A stretch of DNA of 64,000 nucleotides from Diplonema papillatum (GCA_030068145.1 JAPJBO010000100.1:331221-395220); one strand, 5' to 3'. Positions 32,891 to 44,942 are shown, counted from the stretch's first letter. The notes: a model not told the origin generated them from the letters alone. Program-made: numbers and translations.

Positions 32891-34204
32891 AATGAAAACA
32901 TGAGGGGCTGGCCCTCTGTTTTCCTGGAGAGGGAGGAGGGTGAAAAGGCTGAACCGCTCACTCTGATGGAGCCTGGCTTGATGGCAAATGCTAAGGAACC
33001 CTGTACCGACACAACTCGCTAATATAAGTTGTCGGGTTTCACATGGATAGCATGTGACAGAACATGAGATGACACGTTTTTTCGATGGTATTGAACCCTG
33101 ACGTAGAATCACTTCTAGGTAAGCAGGACTGGCGACGCGGGATGAACCGAGAGCTGACTCATGGTGTCCGAGTGATCGCTCATCAGATCCCACAAAGGGT
33201 GTCGGTTCATCTTGACAGCAGGAAGGAAGTCGGCATCCGATAATGAGTGTCCAACAACTCGCCTGCCGAATGCACCTGAAAATCGCTCGTTACCGTGAAT
33301 TCCACCGTACTTCCTGAGAGCTCGCTTGAGCCTCCGGGATCCGAGATATGGCCCGGTGGTTCGGGGGATGGCCGTTTGCACGGTCCGCCCCCCAACGCGG
33401 TTGCGTGGGGGTTTCGTACCTCGAAAGAGTATCTGGGGCTGTGAGTACCCTCTGAGCCGTTCGGGACGGGGCGGCTGGTCTTTCGTTAGCAAATCGAAGG
33501 CGGGCCACTCCTCTCTTGCCTCTGCACGTCACAGCCCACTGCGGCGCCACGGCACTACGATCAACAGACAACGGGCGACCAGCGAAGGAACCAGTACGTT
33601 CCCCATCCTGTGGACGGACAACGACGCGAGCGACGTCGGAATCATCGAGATGAGTGAAGCCGTGGTGATGGCCTGCCAAGAGGCCGCGTCCGCCAGGGGC
33701 ACCACCACCGATCCCCCAGCGATGCCTAACAGGCCGCTACACGTCCCTGGCGAGGGTGGGCATCGGAAACGTCTTCGAAGAAGCCTCTGTCATGTGAGAG
33801 CAGTTCAACGACGATCCATCGGACAGCTCGCAGCAGCAAGAATAATTGCCTTCATTGGAGGAGTCAAAATTCAAGTCGCTCATCAAGAAGGGTGCTCAAT
33901 AGATCTCAAGAGATTCGTCAGGTCAGGAATTGCCAAAAGGCTGCTACAGCACAGGAGCGGGGCCGAGGGCGTCCTGCAGGAGAAGTCACAGCTGAGAGGC
34001 AGCAAGTGTTGAGGATGAGTCCAGACGCAAGGCAAGCAGAACAGTTCAGATGACAGCAACAAGCAAGAAGAGCTGTCAGCAAAAGCTTCAAGCACGCCGC
34101 CAGCTGACTAGAGTGTGGTTGCACGGAAGGAACGGCTGGTCGGGAGGGATACCCGGTGGCAATCCTTGAGCGGGAACTTTTAACTATCGTTTTCATTCCG
34201 TTGG
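32891..34204. other. Repeat-poor stretch with unrecognised frames on both strands
   Basis: Open frames on plus (33326-34012, 228 codons) and minus (33115-33492; 33290-33679) overlap. None contains a domain I recognise. The base composition is more gene-like than the flanks, so an uncharacterised gene or decayed transposon is possible, but I cannot choose a strand. Confidence 0.25.
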
Positions 34205-34550
34205 AACAGCCTAAAAAAAGAGGGGGACGGAGAGAAGAAAAGAGGGGAGTGCAAGACTCCGTAAGCAAGGAATGAAACCTGGGGACCTTCTGGGTTTCTT
34301 TCAGTATCCACAACAGCTCGTGCCAGACTAGCCCACCCACGGATGGCATGCTTCTGCCAAGAAGCTGCATGGTTTCCGGCTTCGCGTTTTCAGTGAAAAA
34401 TTGCTTGAGATTCCGGAATTTTTAAGTCTCCGGGTGACCTCCATCAAATGGGGAATTTTAAAATCAGCTAACGCAACAAGAGCCCGACTGAGAATGTGTG
34501 AAGTAAGAAGAGGGTACTAGAGTGAAAAGTTCGCTTGCATTTTTTAGACG
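34205..34550. repeat. Mosaic of family H 3' part, family O and family A starts
   Basis: GAGTGCAAGACTCCGTAAGC at about 34246, family O (GCCAGACTAGCCCACC) near 34322, then family A-like starts at 34390 and 34520 with a TTTAAGTCTCCGGGTGACC core. Confidence 0.5.
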
Positions 34551-36286
34551 GTACGGTTTTGTAGAGTGTACGTTGTGTACGGAATTGTTATACGTGATCC
34601 CTTCACTGTTTTATTTCGTACTTCTGAAGCAGCTTCACCCTGAGAAACACAAGTTCGGTGGGGCCCCTCAGAAGCACGAAAAGAAGCGTCAAAAGTCGTG
34701 AAAAGTGGGCACTTTGTTGGCTAGTATGATGGCCGGGTGCGACTGAATCGCACTGCGATTGGAAGAAAAGACACGACTCCTAGGCAGGGGTGTGGCCCTA
34801 AGTGCGTAACCGTCAAATAGAGATTTTAGCCAAAAACATTTCTTTTGCACTTTTTTGCACTGTACGGCGAACGCAGCAGGGGTGTTTCTGGGCTCACGGA
34901 TACAACAACGGCAGGTTCGTCTCGCCTGTGTGAGGATGAGTGAGTCTCAGGAAAAGAGGTGGGTAATGGTCTCCTGCACTTGTGTGCGAAGATGACATCG
35001 ACACCGTACAACCGCCCATCTAGAAAAGCTCGTCTGTGTGTAAACGAGCAAAAAATAACGGAAAAGCGACCTCGTCTCGCAACCGGGTTCGACATTCTGG
35101 TGTCCCCTGCAAAGCGCTTGCGGATGGCTACTTTCTGCGGAAGGCCTTCGCACGCACAGGAGGTGCGAACCGGCAAAAAGGAGCTGAGACTTTTTCTCTT
35201 CGGGTAGTTGTGCTGCTGTTGCTGGTTCAGCCTCTCTTTCGCGAGTGTACCTACTAGCCGAAGTCCCGAGGACAGCAACGTGGCCGGTCCGAACAAGCCG
35301 AGGAAGGAAGCTCCGGGCACAGCCTCAAAGCGAAAGGGGTGCAGAAACAGTGACAAAAAAAGTGCACAAAAAAAAAAGCGTAAAATAGGATCTTCGATTT
35401 CGCTGAAATACCCCCCATAAATAGGGCCACCCGTGCCCCTAGGCTTTCCGTTCGTGGGCATATTTCGCCCAGGAAATGAAACGAGGTCTGAGTCCGCTCC
35501 AACCAGTTTTGGACACATCAACTGAGTAATCTTTTTGGAGGTTGTGTGCGGCGTGGGGTGGGGCGGGGGGGCTGACATCCTAAAACCCTGCTTTCAGGAG
35601 TACAGAAACACACTAAAAATCAATTAGACGCGTTCACTGGGGGCCAAGCGCTCCCTCCATCCCTCCGCGCCCACTATCTTCAGCTGCTTCGGCAGTTCGA
35701 CGACTGCTAATCGTGCTGCTCCTACTGCCACAATGTGCAGTCTATCGTCACACGATTGTTGCTGCATATAGCGGGTCGTGAAGCGCGCACCGGAGACAAA
35801 CAGTACGCGGGGCAAGAAGCGACCGAAGCATGACACGACGCGTGCAAAGAGGTAGTCTGCAGCGGCTTGTGCAGTCTATCGCCACACGATTGTTGCTGCG
35901 TATCAAGTTCAAACTATTGCTACTACTACAGTGTTGGGAGCTAGAACAAGCGCGTGGCTTGATGGGGACGCCCCACCACCACAGGGTGAATGAGGCAGGG
36001 TAAAATACCGAGTGTAGGGAACTAGCCCAAAACCAACAGGACTAAAGAATGGGTCTGATCCTTCTCTAACCTAACTGGGTGGGAGAGATCCCCCACGGCT
36101 CGAGGAGGGTTGTCAAGAAATTGCCAGTCGATAAAACAGTTGAAGACCCGAGCTAGGACCTGGTCGTGATGGCCGGAAGAAGTGCGTAGGTTTGCTTTCT
36201 TATTTCACTCGTTGTTGTCGACAACTTGTTTGTGCTGAGGTGTCATTCAGATGTGAATCTACAGCCGCCCACGTCAATTCTTTGTT
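34551..36286. other. Gene-free stretch with a spaced direct repeat
   Basis: GTGCAGTCTATCGYCACACG followed by ATTGTTGCTGC occurs at about 35730 and again at about 35869. Open frames on both strands around 34826-35578 show no known domain. Confidence 0.35.
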
Positions 36287-36410
36287 AAACGCTGGGAACT
36301 TTGAGTACATGGACCACGCGGACTGGCATGCACTTGGTAAGCAGCGGCTGCCAAAACTTGCCGTGACACCTACGATCAAAGTAAAGAGGAAAAGAGAATG
36401 AAAGGTTGAG
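36287..36410 (+). repeat. Family M repeat
   Basis: GAGTACATGGACCACGCGGA, GCATGCACTTGGTAAGCAGC and AAAACTTGCCGTGACACCTA, closely matching 28371-28460 downstream of its first 30 bp. Confidence 0.65.
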
Positions 36411-36740
36411 CAAAAAAGAAGGGGGGGTAGACAATATTCTTTGACCCTCGTAGCTCGCTGGGTCTGGCACGCCAGCGGGCTAGCTGTCAATTCCACTCCA
36501 CGCAGACTATTTTGTAGCGTTATTTTGTGTTTGTAAGATGCCGATGACTCCAACAGTGAAAGTTCGCTGGGTTGTGAGTCTTTCGAGGGGGGTCGGGGGA
36601 TGTTTATTTGACGGGTTCGTCTTTTTTCTACTGACCGCGGCGCCCAGCGTTGCGTCTCCCCTTCGTGCTCCGCACATGCCCCCTTAGTTTTACTTTCGTT
36701 CATCCGCTTTTCTTAGCCGGAAACCCCCAGTCCCACGAAC
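36411..36740. other. Gene-free stretch
   Basis: Nothing recognised apart from a weak family A-like GTGAAAGTTCGCTGGG near 36556. Confidence 0.3.
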
Positions 36741-37960
36741 CTCTAATGGTACCCCCGAAACCCCCGTATTGCCCGGAAACCCGCAAACCCGCACTAGAAG
36801 GGTTTGCGTAGTTCCTCGTATAAGTCGCTTTGAGTGCGTGAGCCCCTCCGAAGAAAGGTTCATCACACTAGTTCCAGGCTTCTTAGCCCGGGTCTCTGGG
36901 TCGCGTCCCCCTCCTTCTCTTGGTCGCCTGGTCTCGCGTCTTGCTGGTCCGTCCGGGCTGGTCGCTTCGCGCTTCCCCTTCGTCTCGCATCACCTCGTCT
37001 CCACTCCCTGCCGCACGGGCTCCTTCAGTTTGTCACCTGCGACGCCCCCGTATTCCGCAAACCCGCAAACCCGCACTACAAGGGTTTGCGTAGTTCCTAC
37101 GTCGCTCGGGGTTTGTGAAACGGCAAGGGCTGCATCTTATAAGTGTACTGGATTTTCTTTGGCCGCAGTGGCAACTTATAAGCCCCGTTTAGACACTCAG
37201 TTAGCCACCAGCTGCATGTGGAGTATCCAAATGTAACCCTACCCCGTATTGCGTAGTTCCTGCGTATACGTCGATCTTTGAGTGCGTGAGCCCCTCCGAA
37301 GAAAGGTCCATCACACTAGTTCCAAGCTACTTAGCCCGGGTCTCTGGGTCGCGTCCCCCTCCTTCTTTTGGTCGCCTGGTCCTGCGTCTTGTTGATCCGT
37401 CCGGGCTGGGGGCTTCGCGCTTCCCCTTCGTCTTGCATCACCTCGTCTCCACTCCCTGCCGCACGGGCTCCTACGTTTTGTGCCACCTGCGACGCGGGTC
37501 GCTTTACTGCTTTTCTGCGCGACGGCTGCTCTGCACTCGTTGCCTTATCCGCGATTGCCGCTTCTCGTACCGACCGCGCCTGCCTTTCCTGTTCTGCCTT
37601 TCGCCTCTGTGGTCCGTCGGCCGCCTCAGCTCGGGCGTCCTGCTGTGCTGTCTGGATCTCCTCGTCTTCCTTTTTACGTTGCTTGGCACTCCGTGCTGCC
37701 CGCGCCGCTTGCGGCGCGGGCCTCTTCAGAGCCGGTCGTCCTCGTGCGCGCTGTTCCGCCTTCGTATCCTGGTTCGCGCCCTCTGCCTCCGGCGCGCCTC
37801 GTGACACTTCCTTGCCCTGGGTGGTGTTCCTCTTCGAGCTCCTCCCTCCTCGTCCGTGCGTAGTTCCTGCGTAGTTGGAGCTCTTGCGTACTTCGTTACT
37901 TTGGTTTTCGGGGGTACCATGTAGTTGTGGAAACAACAAACGTTTTCCCACGTTATGTGC
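36741..37960. repeat. Family L repeat region, copy 1, with an internal direct duplication
   Basis: Units at 36806-37045 and 37251-37495 are direct repeats of about 240 bp (GCGTAGTTCCT..., TTTGAGTGCGTGAGCCCCTC, TCTCTGGGTCGCGTCCCCCT). The segment between them (37087-37250) and part of the 3' side match 56950-57540. TGCGTAGTTC-type words recur throughout. Confidence 0.75.
37331..37880 (-). CDS. Possible highly charged protein fragment inside family L
   Basis: A minus-strand frame rich in Lys, Arg, Glu, Gln and Ala (for example SAKQRKKEDEEIQTAQQD and KRPASQVAQNVG) ends in TKRRRGTRPRDPG. The last ~45 codons also exist without frameshift, and with the same stop, in the duplicated unit at 36890-37020. 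Most differences change the amino acid, so selection on the protein is not shown. No domain is recognised and no start is obvious. It may be a retroelement gag-like or nuclear low-complexity protein, or chance. Confidence 0.2.
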
Positions 37961-38339
37961 GGACATGCGGCATGACACCGCAAAACTGTACTGGAACTGG
38001 AGTTCGAGTCGCCGTACTATCTCCATCCAGAAGGCTAATACCTCCCGGCGAGCAGCGGACAAGTGCAGAGATCGAGAGATGCAACGGTGAGCCAGACCGT
38101 GGGGTTGCAAACCGCAAGCGACGCCGCGTATGCTGACGCAGGAAAAGGTTGAGTTTGTGTGTGGGTGTGTGTGTGTGTGGGTGTGTGTGCGTGTGTGTGT
38201 GTGTGGGTGTGTGTGTTTATTTTTAATTTTTTCCCGTTTTGTGTCTTTCGTGGTTTCGTGTGGTGTCTTTCGATCTTTTGTTTGTTTGTGGGGTTCGGCT
38301 TTTGTACGTGCTATGGGATCGGTGGTGGGGAATGGAAAG
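37961..38339. repeat. GT tract and family I-like segment
   Basis: An interrupted (GT)n at about 38157-38218 is followed by TTTCGATCTTTTGTTTGTTTGTGGGGTTCGG, a diverged match to the 3' half of family I (about 38265-38300). Confidence 0.5.
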
Positions 38340-38450
38340 TTTAGCCTCGCATGCTTGTCGTATGCTAGCATTAGGTCTTCTTCGAAGAAGAGAGAGAGAG
38401 AGAGAGAGAGAGAGAAATGGAATGCAGGACTCCGTAAGCAAGAAATGAGA
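38340..38450 (+). repeat. Family H repeat with GA tract
   Basis: GTATGCTAGCATTAGG, TCTTCTTCGAAGAAGAGAGA and a GA microsatellite, then GCAGGACTCCGTAAGCAAG. Confidence 0.65.
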
Positions 38451-38582
38451 GGTGCGGAAAGAGCACTTGATATGAGGTTTCACATGTACATGTGTCTTAT
38501 ATAACATGTGACATAACATGTGAAAAGACAGTTGAAAAAACATGTGAAATCAGGTGGTATTTCCATCGTGCGCCTTGTTTCG

Positions 38583-38768
38583 TATGAGCACCTGCTTTGT
38601 AAGCAATACCCGAGGAGGCCGCCGCTGCAAAATCTCAAAGGAGGACTGCTGGCCCACACGAAACGCAGATAGTCTGGGTTTAGTGGCGGGCGTAGGCGTT
38701 CAGCAAATCTAAAAAAGAACCATTTGCAGTTGGATAGGTTCTGCCCCCTGGGCCTCCGGCCTCCGTCG
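38583..38768 (-). repeat. Family F repeat, reverse orientation
   Basis: Inverse match to 24662-24868: CACCTGCTTTGTAAG, AATCTCAAAGGAGG, CCCACACGAAACGCAG and GTGGCGGGCGTAGGCGTTCA. Confidence 0.65.
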
Positions 38769-40329
38769 AAAAAGCACCGGCGTCTCTTCCGAGAATTGTT
38801 TGCATCAGCACTCGAGTCTGGTCTTCCTTCCGCTCAGCTTGTGCGGGTTGTGTGAGTTTTCATCTCCGAGCGAGACATTCTTTCGGACACGGGGGTTTCT
38901 TCTGTGTCACGCTCTCCTGACTATTGTTTTTGGCAGATTTTGCATATTGATAAGATGTCAAACCCCCCCCGGGCCCCTCCCCTTTGCACTAGTAAAACAT
39001 TTTTTGGCGTCACCCCACACTGTACGCCGGCCCCGAAACCCCTATCTGTGCGGCCCAAAACGGGCCCTAAACGGTTTTTGGCGGGTTAAGTGGAGGTAAA
39101 AGGGGCCTCAGAAGTCCAGATGAGGTTTCGGGGCCAGTAAGGGGCGACGTCGAAAAGTTTTATTAATACTGCAAAAGGGGCAGTGTGCGCGCTATCTGCC
39201 GGCTTGCCGGCCGATTCATTTCGCAGCAGTTTGTTCCCCCCCCGGGGGGGTTGTAAATTTTGTTAGGTAGGGCGCTGCCCTACCTTGTCCTGGCTGACAG
39301 CAGTGACCCCGGAGGCATGAATTGGTCTGATCGGCAGACTACTAAAGGGGAGGGGGAGGGTTTTTGGCATCGTCTCATATATATTTTGTGGATTTTCTTT
39401 TGTTCTTTGCAAAGATTGTATACTTCTTCGAACAGTTGTGTGCGCAACCCTTTGTTTGGGCCAGTGAAATGGCTGGACTGGGGAGGTTTTCCGGCAAGAA
39501 GACCAGTCCACCCATGTATTCGGATGCTGCAATTCATCAGTGCCATGTTTTGTTTGTACGTGCCGGGGGAGGATTCGCCTGTTAGTGAGTGATAGTGAGT
39601 GAATATGATCGGTAGGCTAATCTTCTCCCAAACACGCTGCCAGCGTTCTCTTTCGTGTTTACAATTAATTGTTATTACGAAAAAACTATCAATGTGCGCA
39701 CTAGCGGAACTCACCCGACCTGCTTAGGTAAGTTTCATGTAGTACGCCGCAAACTACTGAAATTTTGAAGTTGCGGCAATGCGTCGTTGACGGCTTCTCC
39801 AATTCGCTACTCCCCCTTTGCATAGGGCTAGCCCGGGCTGCCAACGTGTGTGTGTGGCACTGAATTGCAGCGACGCTATAAACATCTCCGAGCGTAAACG
39901 TTGTTCTACATAAATATGTGGTTCTTGTTGTGCAGCTGCATCGTCATGCGGTTGCCGTGCGCTGCGTGCTGAGTTGTCCGAGTGCCTGTGTTGCATCGTG
40001 GGGCCTTGGGGATTGGAAAACGAAAAACAGCGGCAGGTAATTCGACGCACCTCGAAGGGGATCGAACGGGATAGACTGGCTCAAGGCGGATGGGTTCAAT
40101 ACGTTTTACTACTTCTACTGCGTGAGAGCTGGTGGATACGCGCTCAGCTCGATGGCATCCTGCCTCACGATATAAATGGATGCAGCATCTTCACACTTCG
40201 TCGGGCGGGCGTGCTGGTTCCCCCAGTGCTCCCGCTAACGAAAAAGGGCGAGGAATTCCTCAAAAAAAAAAAGAGGCTGGAAAGAGGCCGGGGGGAAAAT
40301 GTTTCTTGGGTGGGCGGGGGGGGGGGGTT
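38769..40329. other. Gene-free stretch with one family N copy
   Basis: Family N in reverse orientation at about 39690-39765 (TGCGCACTAGCGGAACTCAC). Otherwise nothing recognised. G run at about 40316-40327 precedes family C. Confidence 0.4.
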
Positions 40330-40640
40330 TTGCAAGAACGTGCTTGGAATGGGTATGTGCTCAACACCGCACTGGTCCCGTCTGCGCCGTGTTTCGGTCC
40401 TTTAAGCCACGGACACATAAGGCGGACCATCATCAGCGTGGAACCTGAGTGTCTGCAGACAGGACTGCGGTGTGAGTCTGGTTTGTCAGGCGGCTGTTCG
40501 TAGCTCGTCACAGCCAGGACCACCCGTGCTACTAGAGCACAGGCGAATCCGTCACGGGGAGAAGGCCCCTACAACCGTGTCTGAGCAATCAGTTAAAAAA
40601 ACTCAGGGCACTCGCCCTGATTGTGACTGCGACTCGCTAG
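40330..40640 (+). repeat. Family C repeat, full-length
   Basis: G run, TTGCAAGAACGTGCTTGG, CTCAACACCGCACTGGTCCC, AGCCACGGACACATAAGGCG, GAACCTGAGTGTCTGCAGAC and AGCACAGGCGAATCCGTCAC, ending ACTCGCCCTGATTGTGAC. Nearly identical to 47875-48169. No conserved protein frame. Confidence 0.8.
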
Positions 40641-40828
40641 GCAGCACTGACTTGTCTTCTTTTTACGGTGGCAATCTGCGAAGTAAACTCCGCAGAGCAC
40701 AGTGGACATGGGGTTGCCGTGTGCAGCACCAATGGTTGAAGTACCAAAAGGAAAAGAGTGCGAGGAAGTAATCCTGCGTGCTGAGGGCAGCAAGTCGCGT
40801 TACGCGAAGTACCCTACTGGAATGGGGG
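40641..40828. other. Spacer between family C copies
   Basis: Unique sequence, no feature seen. Confidence 0.3.
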
Positions 40829-41110
40829 ATTGCAAGAACGTGCTTGGAATGGGATGTGCTCAACACCGCACTGGCCCGTCTGCGCCCGCGTGTTTCGTCC
40901 TTTAAGCCACGGACACATAAGGCACCATCATCAGCGTGAACCTGAGTGTCTGCAGACAGGACTGCGGTGTGAGTCTGGTGTCAGCGGGGGGGGGGGGGCG
41001 GAGCCCCCCAGGACCCCCCCATTTGGAAGACTCGGGTACCCCCCCTGCAACAGAAGCTAACAGCCTGCACCCAACGCGAGAGCCCAGCGGGGGAGAAAAT
41101 AAGAGCTCGT
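40829..41110 (+). repeat. Family C repeat with a divergent 3' part
   Basis: Matches 40330 up to TGCGGTGTGAGTCTGG, after which a G run and C-rich sequence replace the usual 3' part until GAGCTCGTCAC. Confidence 0.65.
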
Positions 41111-42508
41111 CACTCGCACAACCGCGGCTGGTACAAAACTAATGATGATGATGACGGGAAGAGAGAGTTGTTTTCGTTGAACGCAGTGCCTGATCGTTTT
41201 TTACGTAAAGCTGGATTCAGGACGCAAGTGAAAACGCCACGGTTTGCGGCGACGAGCTTCTCATTTCCTCCAACATTTCATGTTTGGTAAAAAAAAAAAC
41301 CTGACCCAGGGGTTTTGGGTTTCCTCACTAAAAGTGAGGTTAGCGGGAGCACTGGTTCCCACTAAGAAAAAGGCAGGGGGGGGAGTTGGTTGTTGTAGGA
41401 GGGGCAGAGTGTACTTTTTTTACAAAAAACGGCAAATACGGTACAACAACGAAATAAAGGCCGGCGAAGGGGATTGAAGGCGGTGCAGAAAATGAGCTAA
41501 ACACTTGTCGGTTCCCCCTTGACACACTATGACGTACCGTGGTCCATCAAATAGTTTGAGGTTAGAATGCAGAGTATCTGTCAACAGGTGACTACCTCCT
41601 TGATCGGTCGTGCTTCAGGCGCTATAGACAGCACCAGGCAACTAGGCGAGAACTTTCAGTTTCGCTCGGAGGATTGACTCGAATTTTCGCGTTTCGAGTC
41701 TTGCCCTCCGTTGTGTGTGATTCACAGGAGGCTGAAGCAGCCTGCGTTTTGTCGGTATTTGACCCCACCCTTTGCTTTGGTGTGGACCAGGAAAGTTCGC
41801 TCAAAGCCTAAGGACGCAAGCTTGATTGGTGTCTCATATTGCGCCAGGCGTGTGTGTGGCACCCTGTTGTAACGTGCCACCCAGAGTACTCACTCAGAGA
41901 GGTGCATTCTGTGTCACCGGTCCCTTGAAGTCTTCAGTATACAGAGGCAGGCGGGGAAGTCTAACTACTAACAGCTTACTGTTTCGACAGTTCTGTCGGC
42001 CTTTCCTGCATGTTTGTTGTTCGCATCAGGTCTTTTCGAAGACGACGTTAAAATGAAAAGAAATGAAAAAAGGAAGGCCATGGAGTGTAAGACTCCGTAA
42101 ATAGGGTAGGGACCCACGAGGGACTGTGTATCCTTTTTTTTTCACCGCAGTGTTGTGCGCCTTGTTCGTCGTCTCGGGGTTCGCTCGTGAACGCAGGCCA
42201 TTCCAAGATTAGAGCACATCAGTAGCGGGTCCTTTGGGTGGGATTTTCAGCCTCAGGTTCGGTGCGAGCACAACTTGATACTCTTTTCTTTCCTTCGTTG
42301 GTTTGAAAAACGGGGGGGGAGGGGCTGCAACAACGGGGGGCTACAACATTTTTTGACATATGTCCCGCACACGTGTTTTTTTTTTTTTTTTTTTTTTTGT
42401 GAAAGTGTTTTTGTATTTCTCTTTCATTTTCACTTCACAGTTCACGAGAGCCCGGGTACTCGCTGGACGAACTGCTTAAACATCAGCCTTATTCCGACGG
42501 GTACCGTC
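41111..42508. other. Gene-free stretch with a family H fragment
   Basis: Family H-like TTTTCGAAGACG and GTAAGACTCCGTAAATAGGG at about 42030-42105. T run near 42378. Nothing else recognised. Confidence 0.4.
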
Positions 42509-42848
42509 TCCCTGGTGCCAAAAAAGAGAGAAGAAGAAGAAGAAAAAGAAAAAGGCCGCTCCTGGTCCAGGAACGTGACGGTCAACCACAGCTTGCAAAG
42601 CTTGAGTCGGAGGCAGCACAGTGCTACAACCCCGTCCGCTCTGCCCTGTGGCTGACCGTCTCGACGAGCTTGTGTTCAGCGCGAGCGCGAAGCCCCAAGG
42701 TGCGCCACGCCTTGATGCTTTAGTTTGAGAAATCGGTAGCCACTTGACCCGTAGGCCCGTGGCTCTGCATTACCGCCGAACACGTGAAGCTTGGCTCCCG
42801 TGTAGCAGGCTTTCCCTGGTACCAAAAAGAGAGTGAAAAAAAAAAGGC
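42509..42848 (+). repeat. Family K repeat, copy 1, with flanking direct repeats
   Basis: The body (CTGGTCCAGGAACGTGACGG, GCTTGAGTCGGAGGCAGCAC, GATGCTTTAGTTTG) is more than nine-tenths identical to 45998-46265. A CCCTGGTRCCAAAAA-GAGAG segment lies on both sides, so the unit may be arranged as a partial tandem. Confidence 0.75.
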
Positions 42849-43159
42849 CGGGCGGGCCATTGGCGGTTTCTTTTGTTTGTGCGCACTAGAACATCTACAT
42901 TCACTGTGACCGATATATATAAAAAAGAAAACCCCAAATTTTTGCGCGGGGTCGCAAAATTTCACACTCGAATGCCCGCCGACTACCGCATTCGTCGAGA
43001 AGAAGGAACACGACTCTCAAGGACCCAAGATCGGGTAGTCACTCAGTCACAAATACGGGTCTGGCAGTTCCTTTGTTTGCGCGCACTTCCTTCTACCTAT
43101 TTTCTTGTACCTACCCCCCCTACGGCCTCACCTCCCCGGCCCCTCCCGGGGCCGCACCT
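42849..43159. other. Gene-free stretch
   Basis: Contains a reverse family N-like GTGCGCACTAGAAC near 42880. It becomes C-rich towards the C run. Confidence 0.3.

Positions 43160-43211
<52 letters not shown>
43160..43211. repeat. C run of about 50
   Basis: Uninterrupted C tract in the assembled sequence. Exact length uncertain. Confidence 0.9.
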
Positions 43212-43212
<1 letters not shown>

Positions 43213-43260
43213 TGCATAAGATGATGAATACTTCGGGTTTTTGCGTATACATCTTAGGAA

Positions 43261-43443
43261 GGGGGGTCGAATAATAACAGTTATTTGACACACGTCTGGT
43301 TGTCTAAAAAAACTACCACTATTCGATCCTGCTACTGTTCGGCTACCCGGAACTTTTAATATTAGCGTTATTTGTGGATTAGAAGGTCGGTATTATTATT
43401 CGACAAATCGAATAATAACAGTGTTATTATTCGACCCCCCCCC
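43261..43443 (+). mobile_element. Family D element, uninterrupted by the full family A copy
   Basis: G run + TCGAATAATAACAGTTATTT at the left and GTTATTATTCGA + C run at the right. It preserves the empty site (single TATTT at 43282) for the insertion in 2546-3118. It carries its own ~30-bp family A piece (AGCGTTATTTGTGGATTAGA) near 43365. Confidence 0.75.
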
Positions 43444-43458
43444 TTTAATCAAGGGGGT

Positions 43459-43541
43459 ATCCATCTTAAACACGGGGGCACTGTAGACTACAATGTAGTC
43501 GACTTACACGGGGGTACCTCACCCCCGTGTTTAAGATGGAT
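43459..43541. other. Perfect 20-bp inverted repeat with alternative inner stems
   Basis: ATCCATCTTAAACACGGGGG pairs perfectly with its inverse 43 bases later. The loop holds GACTAC-AAT-GTAGTC, and the right arm can instead pair with ACACGGGGG at about 43506. Two exclusive folds are therefore possible. Confidence 0.8.
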
Positions 43542-44096
43542 TGGCATTCTCGCCCGTTATGCATCGTAATAATTTTTTGGCTACCCATCATATGCATGGG
43601 GGGGGTAGGTGATGGGAGTGAAGATAGTACGCTGTCATCATTTCACTGAATAGAGGAAACCCCCCACGGGTACTCGTGCCTAGTGGCACTCGTCACCAAC
43701 AGAATGAACAACTCTAGTAGGGGTTTCTCAATCATGAACAGAGAACATTTCATGCGCCGAAGGCCCACGATCAAGACAACCACCTCTCGAACTGCAACGT
43801 TGCTGTACTCAGTACAATATGCGGCAGCTGCACGTTTTCGTCGGTTTTCGATGCTGGATCCAACATTGAGCGATGGTAGCAAACAGGGGAAAAGTCTACC
43901 GTAAGAAACACCTTCGCAACTAAGCAAAGGGTATTTGTAGCGGATTCGAACACTTCTCGTGAAAAAACTTACAACTCTCAAGAGACTTTCAATAGCATTC
44001 TCATGGTCAGCAAAAGACTTAACGAAGAGGATACCCCTCTCCTTCTTCTTGCACGCTTTGCACGCATCTGATTGACCTTCTTCAGCACACCGGCGG
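43542..44096. other. Gene-free stretch
   Basis: Short frames on both strands, nothing recognised. Confidence 0.3.
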
Positions 44097-44290
44097 CACG
44101 CGACGTATCTTCACGACAATGCTGGGTCCTGAGTGCCTCGGATTGCACATTGGCCACCTCTGCCGGGGGCCTGGGTGATGGTGTAGTGCCATTTTTGTGT
44201 TTCCGACGATCCCGAATGGACGTACAGATTGGTGTCTTTCGACCTTTTGTATGCTTGTGGAGTTCAGCTTAGTACGTGCTTGTGGTGATC
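44097..44290 (+). repeat. Family J joined to family I
   Basis: CGACGTATCTTCACGACAAT...GGTGATGGTGTAGTGCCATT is family J, also at 58023. It passes directly into TTTCCGACGATCCCGAATGG (family I). At 58119 the same family J end is followed by other sequence first. Confidence 0.7.
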
Positions 44291-44942
44291 GGTGGGGTTC
44301 CCAAAATAAATGTTTTGTGTTATCGTATCTTCAAGCTAGACTTGATCTCGTGCATTAGCCAAGTGGCCCATTCTGTTGCTTTTCCGCTGGGCTCCTGATA
44401 GCGGACTCGCGCGCAAACGGACAGTATGACTGCTGTGTTGCGGGCCGCAAATTCATCCAATATTTGCCTGTAGGTTACCTCACTCTGTCCAAAGATGCGC
44501 GTGAAGTTGGCTTCGGGTCCGTGGCACAGTATATCACTCATTCCACGAAAAAGTGTCACAGATTTCGGCTTTTTTCGGATTTCTGCCGAAAATTTCCATC
44601 TGCAGGTCCGAAAATGGTCGGTTTCGAGATTTTTAGGACACGTTTGAATCCGTTGAGGAGGGCTTTCCGAATATCTGGTCGGATAAAATTTTTGACCGAC
44701 CCCCCCCCCCCCCCCCCCCATAAATTGAGGCCGGGTCTCCAAAAAATGGGGTCTGAAAATCGACTTTTTTTTTTCTCGGCATGCAGGAACAAGTCAGATT
44801 TGACTCGCCACAGAATTCTACGGGGGTGCCGATACGGTCCCGTGACAGAACTACGCGATTCCTCAAAAATTTGGCGGAAAATCCCAAAATTGTGCCTCCT
44901 CCTGCCGGATACGACGAAATTCTTTTCGAGAAAAAAAAAACA

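Noticed and set aside
34826..35578. 250-codon minus-strand frame
   Set aside because: No recognisable domain, unusual composition, and competing frames on the other strand.
36806..37495. Pair of long terminal repeats of an LTR retrotransposon
   Set aside because: The ~240-bp direct repeats are only ~200 bp apart, with no gag/pol, primer-binding site or TG..CA ends.
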